A DNA stretch of 64,000 nt from the NCBI GenBank assembly GCA_002342065.1, contig DDPF01000004.1, forward strand, positions 372,001-436,000, read 5' to 3'. Positions within the stretch are counted from its first letter, which is position 1. The number at the start of each line of letters is the position of its first letter. Below, in pieces: positions 42,205-49,980 of this stretch. Position numbers and translations under genes: made by a program. The notes under the pieces were generated by a model that saw only the letters and a list, made by a program, of their open reading frames with translations, did no database searches and had not been told where the DNA came from. This DNA is from Bacteroidetes bacterium UBA2475. GTDB lineage: Bacteria > Bacteroidota > Bacteroidia > B-17B0 > Aurantibacillaceae.

Positions 42205-44157
42205 CTGCAACTCTCTGTAATCATAGTTAACTACAACGTAAAGCACTTTTTAGAACAGTGTCTTTTTTCAGTTTTTAAAGCATTAAAGAACATTAATGCC
42301 GAGGTCATTGTTGTAGACAATAACTCCGTAGACGGCTCTATAGCGCTTATAAAGGACAAATTCCCACAAGTAAGCCTAATTGCAAATACAACCAATACAG
42401 GCTTTTCTGTGGCCAATAACCAGGGCATAAAGATCGCTAAAGGCAAATATGTGCTTTTACTTAACCCCGATACCGTTGTGCAGGAGGATACATTTGAGAA
42501 AACCCTGGCATTTATGGAAGAACACCCAGATGCGGGCGGATTAGGCATCAAAATGCTTGATGGGAAGGGCAATTTTTTACCTGAAAGCAAACGCGGGCTT
42601 CCAACCCCTGCGGTTGCATTTTATAAGATATTCGGTCTTGCAAAATTATTTCCGGGCTCTAAAAAATTTGGTCAGTACCATTTAACATTTTTAGACAAGA
42701 ATAAAACTCACCAAATAGATATTTTAAGCGGCGCTTTTATGTTAATGCGTAAAGAAGCTTTAGATAAAGTTGGCTTGCTTGATGAAACTTTTTTTATGTA
42801 TGGTGAGGATATCGATCTTTCTTATCGCATTACACAAGGAGGCTATAAAAATTATTATTTTGCCGATAGCAGCATTATTCATTACAAAGGCGAGAGCACA
42901 AAAAAAAGCAGCGTTAATTATGTAATTGTCTTCTACAAAGCCATGGCAATTTTTGCGCAAAAACATTTTACACAAAATCACGCACGTACATTTCGTTTCT
43001 TAATTTACTTTGCCATTTATTTGCGCGCAGCTGCAGCTATAACTGCACGCTTTATTAAACAATGGTTTTTCCCGGCAATAGATTTTGCTTTGGTTTTATT
43101 AGGGCTTTATCTTTGCAAGAATATTTACGAAACACATTTTAAACTTACGCCTAATTTTTATTCTCAGGAAACTTTAAATTTTTTCTTTCCAATTTATACA
43201 CTTGTTTGGATGTTCTTCGTTTACCTCAGCGGAGGCTATGATGTGCCGATGCGCCTTACCAAGGTGGTGAGGGGTGTTTTAGCGGGAACAGCTTTTATTC
43301 TGATCGTGTATTCTCTTTTACCGGAATATTATCGTTTTTCGCGTGCATTAATTTTAATTGGCTCTGCTTATACATTAGCAATTTATTTGGTAATGCGTTT
43401 AGTTTATCACGCATTAAAAATTAAAAAATTTAAAATTGGTGGTTACAAAACAAATGCGCGTATTGCAATTATTGGTAGTGAACTAGAGTTTAACCGCGTG
43501 AACGATATCCTTAAAAAAACAAATATTAAATCAGAATTCATAGGTTTTATAAGTAACGAGAATAACGGTATTAAGAACGAAGCATACATTGGTCACTTCC
43601 ATCAAATTAACGAAGCAATTGATGTGCATGAGCTAAACGAAATTATTTTTTGTGCAAGAGATATTTCGTCGCAGGAAATTATTGATAAAATGATAACGCT
43701 GGTTACAAAAGGTGTTGAATTTAAAATTGCACCTCCAGAAAGCCTTTCAATTATTGGCAGTAATAGTATTGATACCGCCGGAGATCTTTATGTGATAGAT
43801 GTAAACAATGTGGGTAGACCTGAGAACAGACGTAAAAAGAGATTGCTGGATCTTATTGTGAGTGCAACGGCCCTGTTGTTCTTTTGGATCTTTATATGGG
43901 TTCAAAAAAATAAACTAAATTTTATTGCTAACGCGTTTAAAGTTTTAGTTGGTATTTACTCATGGGTTGGTTATGGTAAAAGTCCGCGTAAAGACCTGCC
44001 TTCGATTCGTCCTTCCATATTAACACCATCAGATCTGCTTGGAGAGAGTATCTCCGAAGAGCGCATTAACAAGGCCTTTTTAAACTATTCTAAAGATTAT
44101 AAAATTGAGAACGACCTTAAGATCATCTTCTCACAAATAAGTAATTTAGGCAGATAA
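42205..44157 (+). CDS. GT2 glycosyltransferase fused to polytopic/Rossmann sugar-transferase-like region, apparent CTG start
   Basis: 650 aa if the start is CTG at 42205. The frame is open from 42193 and the protein must begin near QLSVIIVNYNVKHFLEQCL, the invariant first strand of GT2 enzymes; homologues I know begin MQLSVIIVNYNV. No ATG, GTG or TTG occurs in frame before a GTG at 42409, which would delete the nucleotide-binding strand and the VVDNNSVDGS motif. Residues 1-230 are GT2 (LLLNPDTV, GEDIDLSYR). Then come about five membrane helices, a Rossmann-like domain (ARIAIIGSELEFNRVND) and a shortened sugar-transferase-like tail (GRPENRRKKRLLDLIVSATALL, IYSWVGYGKSPRKDLPSIRPSIL). It probably acts in surface polysaccharide synthesis. 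Confidence 0.85.
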   Translation: MQLSVIIVNYNVKHFLEQCLFSVFKALKNINAEVIVVDNNSVDGSIALIKDKFPQVSLIANTTNTGFSVANNQGIKIAKGKYVLLLNPDTVVQEDTFEKTLAFMEEHPDAGGLGIKMLDGKGNFLPESKRGLPTPAVAFYKIFGLAKLFPGSKKFGQYHLTFLDKNKTHQIDILSGAFMLMRKEALDKVGLLDETFFMYGEDIDLSYRITQGGYKNYYFADSSIIHYKGESTKKSSVNYVIVFYKAMAIFAQKHFTQNHARTFRFLIYFAIYLRAAAAITARFIKQWFFPAIDFALVLLGLYLCKNIYETHFKLTPNFYSQETLNFFFPIYTLVWMFFVYLSGGYDVPMRLTKVVRGVLAGTAFILIVYSLLPEYYRFSRALILIGSAYTLAIYLVMRLVYHALKIKKFKIGGYKTNARIAIIGSELEFNRVNDILKKTNIKSEFIGFISNENNGIKNEAYIGHFHQINEAIDVHELNEIIFCARDISSQEIIDKMITLVTKGVEFKIAPPESLSIIGSNSIDTAGDLYVIDVNNVGRPENRRKKRLLDLIVSATALLFFWIFIWVQKNKLNFIANAFKVLVGIYSWVGYGKSPRKDLPSIRPSILTPSDLLGESISEERINKAFLNYSKDYKIENDLKIIFSQISNLGR

Positions 44158-44171
44158 ATGTTAAACTTTGT

Positions 44172-44187
44172 TTAAGCAATTGCTTAA
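44172..44187. promoter_or_regulatory. 16-bp perfect palindrome upstream of the dsbD-type genes
   Basis: TTAAGCAATTGCTTAA is a perfect palindrome 38 bp upstream of the ATG at 44226, in a non-coding gap. It could be an operator; no binding protein can be named. Confidence 0.35.
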
Positions 44188-44225
44188 GTAGAAAAATAGC
44201 TTCAACTTTAATTAAAACGCAAACC

Positions 44226-44672
44226 ATGAAAAAATTAATTATCCTTTCTCTTTCATTACTTTCTTTTTTTGGTATAAATGCACAGCAACAAAATCCAATT
44301 ACATGGGTTGCTACTTATAAATCAATTTCTGCAACAGAAGGTGAGATCATTATTACACCAAAAGTAGAAAAGGGCTGGCATAGCTATTCTCAAAAAGTAA
44401 CTGCAGATGGCCCTGTTCCAACATCTTTTAAGTTTACCGAATCAAAACAATATACTTTAGTTGGTGCTGTTGAAGAAAGTAATGTGCATGAAGAGTTTGA
44501 TAAAGCCTTTGACGCAAAGATCTTTGTAGTGACCGATAAATCGCTTTTCAAACAAAAGGTAAAATTCGCTAAAGCAGGCTTTAATGTTGCTTTTAAGCTG
44601 GAATTTATGTGCTGTAACGATCAAATGTGCCTGCCTCCAAAAACAACCGACCTAACTGTTAAGGTGCAATAA
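44226..44672 (+). CDS. Stand-alone DsbD N-terminal (alpha) domain protein
   Basis: 148 aa with a signal peptide (MKKLIILSLSLLSFFGINA, cut before QQQN). The mature part is the DsbD_N / DsbDalpha immunoglobulin-like fold: EGEIIITPKVEKGWHSYSQ, GPVPTSFKF, KQKVKFAKA and a CCNDQMCLPP loop carrying the redox cysteines. In full-length DsbD this domain passes electrons to periplasmic partners. Here it is a separate secreted protein directly before a complete dsbD whose own alpha domain is similar (MACNETQCQKFSP). Duplication of the domain seems likely; it may serve as a dedicated shuttle. Confidence 0.85.
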   Translation: MKKLIILSLSLLSFFGINAQQQNPITWVATYKSISATEGEIIITPKVEKGWHSYSQKVTADGPVPTSFKFTESKQYTLVGAVEESNVHEEFDKAFDAKIFVVTDKSLFKQKVKFAKAGFNVAFKLEFMCCNDQMCLPPKTTDLTVKVQ

Positions 44673-44720
44673 AAAAATAATAGTATTTTTACCTTGTTAT
44701 CCTATTTTAAATACTTTACT

Positions 44721-46844
44721 ATGAAAAGATTTTTAGCGGTTTTATCTTTTGTTATTATTGCATCCTGTTCCTACGGGGGAGATAAAAAAATTGATGATTC
44801 AAAACCTGTTATACCGGTAAAAACCGAAACTGCTAATCAGAATAAACAGTACGTTACCTGGACATACTCGCTAAAGAAGATCAGCGCAGATGAATTTGAA
44901 TTGACCTTTAAAGCTAAAATAGAACCAACCTGGCATTTATATTCACAAATAGAAACGCCCGACGGACCTTTACCAACGTATTTTGAGTTTGAAAAATCGA
45001 AAGATTATAAATTAATTGGAAAGGTTATTGAACCAAAACCTATTGAACACGCTGAGCCTGTTTTTGATAATCAGGTGATGCGTTATTTTGAGAACAGCGC
45101 AACCTTTAAGCAAAAAATAAAAGCGCTTACAAATAAACCATTTACAATAAAAGGATTTATTGATGGGATGGCCTGTAATGAAACACAGTGCCAAAAATTT
45201 TCACCAACATTTGATTTTAGTTTTAAAATAGAAGGAGCTGAGGTTACCGCAACTACTGCAACAGAAACAACGGTTGCCGCAACAGAAACGCTAACAACTG
45301 ATACAAATCAAATTGCTGCCGTTGAAAATACGGTTGCAGTAAACAGTAACACTAATGAAGCAGAAATTTCTGCTCCACCAACTCAAAAAACAGAGAAAAG
45401 AACTTATTGGGGATTATTTATTGCAGGGTTTTTAGGAGGCCTTGCAGCTTTGCTTACACCTTGTGTGTTTCCAATGATACCAATGACGGTTAGTTTTTTT
45501 ACAAAACAAAGTAAAACAAAAGCTGCTGGTATTCGTAATGCGTTTATTTATGCTATTTCTATTATCGCTATTTACATTGCTTTAGGTTTAGGTGTTACTT
45601 TGATTTTTGGTGCAGATGCGATGAACAATCTCGCTACAAATGTTTGGTTCAATCTCGCGTTCTTTGTTCTGTTAGTTGTATTTGCAATTTCATTTTTAGG
45701 TGCTTTCGAAATTACGTTGCCATCGGGTTTTGTAAATAAGATGGATGCAAAATCAGATAAAGGCGGATTGATAGGTATCTTTTTTATGGCCTTTACATTA
45801 GGTTTAGTTTCATTCTCCTGCACAGGACCTATCATTGGTACTTTACTTGTGCAAGCTGCATCAACCGGCGCTTTAGCGGGACCATTTTTTGGTATGTTTG
45901 GTTTTTCGTTAGCGCTTGCTTTACCATTTGGTTTGTTTGCAGCTTTCCCGGGCTGGTTAAATTCTTTACCAAAATCTGGTGGTTGGTTAAACTCTGTAAA
46001 AGTTGTTTTAGGCTTTTTAGAATTAGCGCTTGCTATGAAATTTTTATCGAACGCCGATCTTGTTGTGCAAGCAGGAATTTTAACGAGAGAATTATTTTTA
46101 GTTATATGGATCGTGATCTTTGCTTTATTAGGAGGTTACTTAATGGGTTGGTTCAAACTTTCGCACGATAGCGAAATGAAATATGTTTCGGTGCCACGTT
46201 TAATGATGGCGATTTTAGTTTTCTCATTTACAGTTTATCTAATTCCGGGTTTATGGGGCGCACCATTAAAATTAATTAGTGGTTTTCCTCCTCCCGATTT
46301 TTATAGCGAATCGCCCGAAGGTTTTGGTGGCAGAAAAACAGACGTCATCTCTGGCAATGCTACCCACGAAGATCTGCCGGAGCATGCGCATCGTGGACCA
46401 AATGGCATTCCTGCATTTGATGATTATTTTTTAGCATTAGCACACGCCAAAAAAGTAAACAAACCTTTGCTGATAGATTTTACCGGTTGGGCTTGCGTAA
46501 ATTGTCGTAAAATGGAAGGGCAGGTTTGGAGCGACTCTGATGTGAAAAGAAAATTAAGCGAGGATTTTGTTTTAGTTTCTCTTTACGTAGATGATAAAAA
46601 GAAACTTCCCGCCGAGTTACAGATAGAAGTAACATGGAACGGATCAAAACGTACTTTATCTTCTGTTGGTGATAGGTGGAGTTATTTACAGAACACTAAA
46701 TACATGTCGAGCACTCAACCGCAGTACTGGATAATTGATGGTGACGAAAATCATTACAGCGATTCTACCAGTTACGACCCTGATATTGCAAAATACATTC
46801 AGTGGTTGGATAAGGGATTAGAAAAGTTTAAAGCGAAGAAGTAA
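44721..46844 (+). CDS. dsbD: Thiol:disulfide interchange protein DsbD
   Basis: 707 aa from the ATG at 44721 (an upstream TTG at 44694 would add 9 residues before the signal). The N terminus looks like a lipoprotein signal (LSFVIIASC). Domains: alpha (about 35-170, with ACNETQCQ), a Thr/Ala-rich linker (about 175-220), eight membrane helices (about 230-520) with the redox cysteines in TPCVFPMIPMT and SFSCTGPIIG, and a C-terminal thioredoxin domain with WACVNCRKME (CxxC). It carries electrons from cytoplasmic thioredoxin to the periplasm, for cytochrome maturation or disulfide isomerisation. Confidence 0.93.
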   Translation: MKRFLAVLSFVIIASCSYGGDKKIDDSKPVIPVKTETANQNKQYVTWTYSLKKISADEFELTFKAKIEPTWHLYSQIETPDGPLPTYFEFEKSKDYKLIGKVIEPKPIEHAEPVFDNQVMRYFENSATFKQKIKALTNKPFTIKGFIDGMACNETQCQKFSPTFDFSFKIEGAEVTATTATETTVAATETLTTDTNQIAAVENTVAVNSNTNEAEISAPPTQKTEKRTYWGLFIAGFLGGLAALLTPCVFPMIPMTVSFFTKQSKTKAAGIRNAFIYAISIIAIYIALGLGVTLIFGADAMNNLATNVWFNLAFFVLLVVFAISFLGAFEITLPSGFVNKMDAKSDKGGLIGIFFMAFTLGLVSFSCTGPIIGTLLVQAASTGALAGPFFGMFGFSLALALPFGLFAAFPGWLNSLPKSGGWLNSVKVVLGFLELALAMKFLSNADLVVQAGILTRELFLVIWIVIFALLGGYLMGWFKLSHDSEMKYVSVPRLMMAILVFSFTVYLIPGLWGAPLKLISGFPPPDFYSESPEGFGGRKTDVISGNATHEDLPEHAHRGPNGIPAFDDYFLALAHAKKVNKPLLIDFTGWACVNCRKMEGQVWSDSDVKRKLSEDFVLVSLYVDDKKKLPAELQIEVTWNGSKRTLSSVGDRWSYLQNTKYMSSTQPQYWIIDGDENHYSDSTSYDPDIAKYIQWLDKGLEKFKAKK

Positions 46845-46859
46845 CGCTCATTAAGTCCA

Positions 46860-47372
46860 GTGAGAATTAATTATAAATATACAATTTTTGTACTATTCAT
46901 AATTGCTCTACTTAGCTGCAACCATTCGGAAAATTTATATCAAGACCAAGTAACGGAATTTAATGAAATAGATACTGTTTCTTATGCAGCAATTATTCGC
47001 TCTGATTTTTCTAATGAAGTTATTTGGAAAAAAGTTTGTGACGAAATAAAAAAGCCCGCGAAAAAATATGGACCCGTTGCATATGTACAAAGAATTAGTA
47101 ACAAAAAATACGATAGAATAACAAAAGAAAAGCTACTTGCAAATTTACCATCAAATTATCTTGAAACATTTGTTTTTGTTTTTGATAGCGTGAGTGTAAA
47201 TAATCAAGAACACCCTCTGTTATGTGTTGAGTTATTTGAAAAGAAATACAGATCGTTTTATATTAAACCTTCTGACCTATGGATTGCTGAAAACAACTTG
47301 TCTATAGCGAATATGGACTTTGAAGAGTTTTTAGAAAGTGTTGACAGCAGCAATATATTTAAAGGATTTTAG
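46860..47372 (+). CDS. Putative lipoprotein with DUF6924-like domain
   Basis: 170 aa starting at GTG, 15 bp after dsbD. The N terminus is a lipoprotein signal (FIIALLSC, Cys about residue 20). The mature part, with AAIIRSDFSNEVIWKKVCDEI and YVQRISNKKYDRIT, resembles the DUF6924 pattern 'LIIRTDFSDDAAWE..C', a domain of unknown function found in bacterial immunity-like or orphan proteins. That assignment is from memory and moderate. Composition is more AT-rich than its neighbours, as is common for orphans. It converges on the next gene with 16 bp between. Confidence 0.6.
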   Translation: MRINYKYTIFVLFIIALLSCNHSENLYQDQVTEFNEIDTVSYAAIIRSDFSNEVIWKKVCDEIKKPAKKYGPVAYVQRISNKKYDRITKEKLLANLPSNYLETFVFVFDSVSVNNQEHPLLCVELFEKKYRSFYIKPSDLWIAENNLSIANMDFEEFLESVDSSNIFKGF

Positions 47373-47388
47373 AAAAACCAAAATAAGT

Positions 47389-47931
47389 TTACTTCCCCAA
47401 CAACTTCGACAAAATATAATTCCCGTCAATTACTAATTGCTTAAAATCTTTTTTTGTTTTAATAATTAGCTGGTTGGTATTATATTTTGTAATAGCGTAA
47501 TCATACTCAATAGCGTCTTTTCCTTTTTTCTCAATCGCAATAAGATATTTAAGATCTTTATCACTTAAAACAAAAGCTCTTTCTTTTTTAAATTCCCAAT
47601 AAGGCTTCTCTCTTATTTTTAATCCGGAGAATTTTCTGTTTGGAAAAATGGTTAATGATGAAGCATAATAATTTACAGAATAATTATCTGCATTTTTCTT
47701 CACAACAAATTTTTCGGTAATGGTATAACGTTGTGGTTTACCTGTAAGTGTTTGTCCTGATGCTGTTGAAAGTTGTTGCACAGCTTCTTCTACATGGCAT
47801 TGATAATAAGTAATAGAATCACCAACAATTAAACTTTTCAAAATACTGTTGTTTGGAATAACAATAGAATCATTCTGCGCAGAAGCACAGAAACAAGAAA
47901 CCAGGAACAATATTAAAAACGCTTTTCTCAT
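47389..47931 (-). CDS. Secreted protein of unknown function
   Basis: 180 aa with a signal peptide (MRKAFLILFLVSCFCASA, cut before QNDS). The mature part is rich in predicted strands (KPQRYTITEKFVVKKNADNY, YASSLTIFP, RAFVLSDKDLKYLIAI, QLIIKTKKDFKQLVIDGNYI). I do not recognise a family. Its start overlaps the purT stop codon (ATGA), so it is translationally coupled to purT, although no functional link is apparent. Confidence 0.6.
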   Translation of the reverse strand: MRKAFLILFLVSCFCASAQNDSIVIPNNSILKSLIVGDSITYYQCHVEEAVQQLSTASGQTLTGKPQRYTITEKFVVKKNADNYSVNYYASSLTIFPNRKFSGLKIREKPYWEFKKERAFVLSDKDLKYLIAIEKKGKDAIEYDYAITKYNTNQLIIKTKKDFKQLVIDGNYILSKLLGK

Positions 47932-49097
47932 TTATGTATTACCTCAATTTGTTTTGAAAGCGCAATTGCTTTTTCTTTTGTTTTATTTACATCAGAAGTT
48001 GTAGCATCATTACATAACACAACAGCCATTCTTCTGTAAGGACGCGTTGTGGGTTTACCAAACACTTTTACATCTGTATTTGGATTCTCTAATACTTTTT
48101 CAATTCCTTTAAAATCTGGACGAGCGCCTTCTTTACTTGCTAATACAACTGCAGAAGCGCCGTTCTTTATTAATTCAACATTCGGAATTGGTAAACCTAA
48201 AATAGCGCGTGCGTGTAATTCAAACTCATTATAATTTTGTGTGTTGGCTAAAGTCACCATTCCTGTATCGTGCGGACGAGGAGAAAGCTCGGAAAAATAA
48301 ACACCTTTTTGTGTTAAGAAAAATTCAATGCCCCAAATACCATAACCGGTTAAAGCCTTGGTAACTTTCTCTGCCATTTGTTGCGCTTCAGTAAGATCTT
48401 TATCGCTAATGGCGCAAGGCTGCCAACTTTCCTGGTAATCGCCACGCTCTTGCCTGTGGCCAATTGGAGGACAAAACAAGGTTGTTCCGTTCTTTTGCGT
48501 TACAGTTAATAATGTAATTTCAGAATCAAATTTTACAAACTCTTCAATAATAGCTTCTTTGTAATCGCCACGCGAACCATCCATGGCATAATGCCAGGCT
48601 TTCTCAACATCGGTTTCGCTTTTAATAACGCTTTGCCCCTTGCCGCTACTGCTCATTAAAGGTTTTACCACGCAAGGAATTCCAATTTTTGAAACTGCAT
48701 CTTTAAATGCTTCCAAAGTGGTGGCATATAAATAGTTTGCTGTTCTTAATCCCAATTCTTTTGCTGCAAGATCACGAATAGCTTTTCTGTTCATTGTAAA
48801 ATTCGCTGCTTTAGCACTTGGCACAATTGTTATACCTTGTTTTTCATAATCGTAAAAACGTTCTGTTCTTATCGCTTCAATCTCCGGAACAATAAGATCA
48901 GGTTTATGTTTGGCAACAATTTTATCCAACGCTTCACCATCCAACATATTAATAACTTCAAAAGCGTGCGCTACCTGCATGGCCGGAGCGTTCTCATAAC
49001 TATCTACCGCAATTACATATTGCCCTAAACGTTGTAAAGCAATAACAACTTCTTTTCCTAATTCGCCGCTTCCAAGCAGCATTACTTTTTTTTGCAT
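47928..49097 (-). CDS. purT: Formate-dependent phosphoribosylglycinamide formyltransferase PurT
   Basis: 389 aa, full family length. An ATP-grasp enzyme that makes FGAR from GAR, formate and ATP in purine synthesis. Visible: the N-terminal KVMLLGSGELGKEVVIALQRLG, the ATP-grasp region CVVKPLMSSSGKGQSV (about 150-165), EEFVKFDSEITLLTV, the metal-binding GIEFFLTQKGVYFSELSPRPHDTGMVT and GRPTTRPYRRMAV-like ending (GKPTTRPYRRMAVVL). Together with purH in this window it supports de novo IMP synthesis. Confidence 0.96.
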   Translation of the reverse strand: MQKKVMLLGSGELGKEVVIALQRLGQYVIAVDSYENAPAMQVAHAFEVINMLDGEALDKIVAKHKPDLIVPEIEAIRTERFYDYEKQGITIVPSAKAANFTMNRKAIRDLAAKELGLRTANYLYATTLEAFKDAVSKIGIPCVVKPLMSSSGKGQSVIKSETDVEKAWHYAMDGSRGDYKEAIIEEFVKFDSEITLLTVTQKNGTTLFCPPIGHRQERGDYQESWQPCAISDKDLTEAQQMAEKVTKALTGYGIWGIEFFLTQKGVYFSELSPRPHDTGMVTLANTQNYNEFELHARAILGLPIPNVELIKNGASAVVLASKEGARPDFKGIEKVLENPNTDVKVFGKPTTRPYRRMAVVLCNDATTSDVNKTKEKAIALSKQIEVIHK

Positions 49098-49170
49098 AAA
49101 ATTTAAGAACCTTGTTTAATGAATTTTGAATTATAAATAAACGCGACGTTTTGTTTCATATGATCAAATT

Positions 49171-49788
49171 TTATTTATTCAGGAACAAAGCAAAGGCCCC
49201 ATAACCAATTCCCAAACCAATAGTTCCGCCAATTACAGATTTTATTCTTCGCCGTTGCCGTGCCACGCGTTCGTATCCTAAAATGTAAGCATCACTTTCT
49301 ACATAGGTTGGATTGCTAATGGTGCTATGTCTTATTCTTATTTTTGGCAAACCACTCAGCGCCATAAAACCATAAGGCGCAATGGGGGCCCAAAAAGTTC
49401 CGGTTAATCCGCCAGCAATACCCGCAACACATGCACCAATTAAACAACCGCGTGCTTTAAACCCTTTGCGCGCATCGTTCTCACCTTTCATGTACATCCA
49501 CATTTCATCGCGAGAGAACCAGTTGCTTAAAAGCGAATCTTGTTTGTAATAATAACGTTTATCGCCATTTGCAAAGCGCACCATAAACAGTTGGTCCCAC
49601 TCGTAATGTATTTTTTTACTTGGTTTTTTTGGATTGACAATTGTTACAGCACCTAAAAGCGTATCAATTACCTTTTCGCCAACAACCCTGCCGTTCATTA
49701 AATAAATAGTATCCTGAACTTTAGCTTGAGAAAAAGCAGACTGGGATAGGAAATAAAAAACAAGTAACAGAAAACTCTTCTTAAGCAT
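49171..49788 (-). CDS. Secreted/membrane protein of unknown function
   Basis: 205 aa from the ATG at 49788. A signal peptide (MLKKSFLLLVFYFLSQSAFS) is followed by a small beta domain (DTIYLMNGRVVGEKVIDTL, HYEWDQLFMVRFANGDKRYYY) like the one opening the protein at 27886. Two Gly/Ala-rich hydrophobic segments follow (CLIGACVAGIAGGLTGTFWA, then SVIGGTIGLGIGYGAFALFL). No family is recognised; it may sit in the inner or outer membrane. A perfect -7 box lies only 3 bases upstream of the ATG, so its mRNA is probably leaderless. Confidence 0.6.
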   Translation of the reverse strand: MLKKSFLLLVFYFLSQSAFSQAKVQDTIYLMNGRVVGEKVIDTLLGAVTIVNPKKPSKKIHYEWDQLFMVRFANGDKRYYYKQDSLLSNWFSRDEMWMYMKGENDARKGFKARGCLIGACVAGIAGGLTGTFWAPIAPYGFMALSGLPKIRIRHSTISNPTYVESDAYILGYERVARQRRRIKSVIGGTIGLGIGYGAFALFLNK

Positions 49789-49791
49789 AGC

Positions 49792-49799
49792 CAAAGATA
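49792..49799 (-). promoter_or_regulatory. -7 box abutting a start codon (leaderless mRNA candidate)
   Basis: Minus-strand TATCTTTG, exact TAnnTTTG, with just 3 bases (GCT) before the ATG at 49788. The transcription start would coincide with the A of ATG. Confidence 0.55.
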
Positions 49800-49818
49800 A
49801 AATTTTAATTACAAGTTC

Positions 49819-49980
49819 TAATTAGTGTTTGTTACAAATTTGTGTTTGATGCGAAAAATTCAGTTCGTCCCGATATCTATCGGGATGTGTAGCAAAAAAA
49901 TTGTGAGGTTTACTGAAGTAAACGAACGATTTTTTGCAAACGTAACGATGAAAATGGACTTTTCGCGCAAACACTAATTA
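49819..49980. repeat. MITE-like element with 13-bp perfect terminal inverted repeats
   Basis: 162 bp bounded by TAATTAGTGTTTG (49819-49831) and CAAACACTAATTA (49968-49980). Inside are a strong palindrome TCCCGATATCTATCGGGA (49868-49885) and TTTACTGAAGTAAA (49909-49922). The arms extend imperfectly (TGCGAAAAATTCA against GCGAAAAGTCCA). No ORF. The right terminal repeat supplies the TAA stop of mqnC. No target-site duplication is evident. Confidence 0.7.

Noticed and set aside
42409..44157. GTG at 42409 as start of the GT2 fusion gene
   Set aside because: It would delete the first beta-strand and the VVDNNSVDGS motif that are visible in frame upstream; CTG at 42205 fits the family start.
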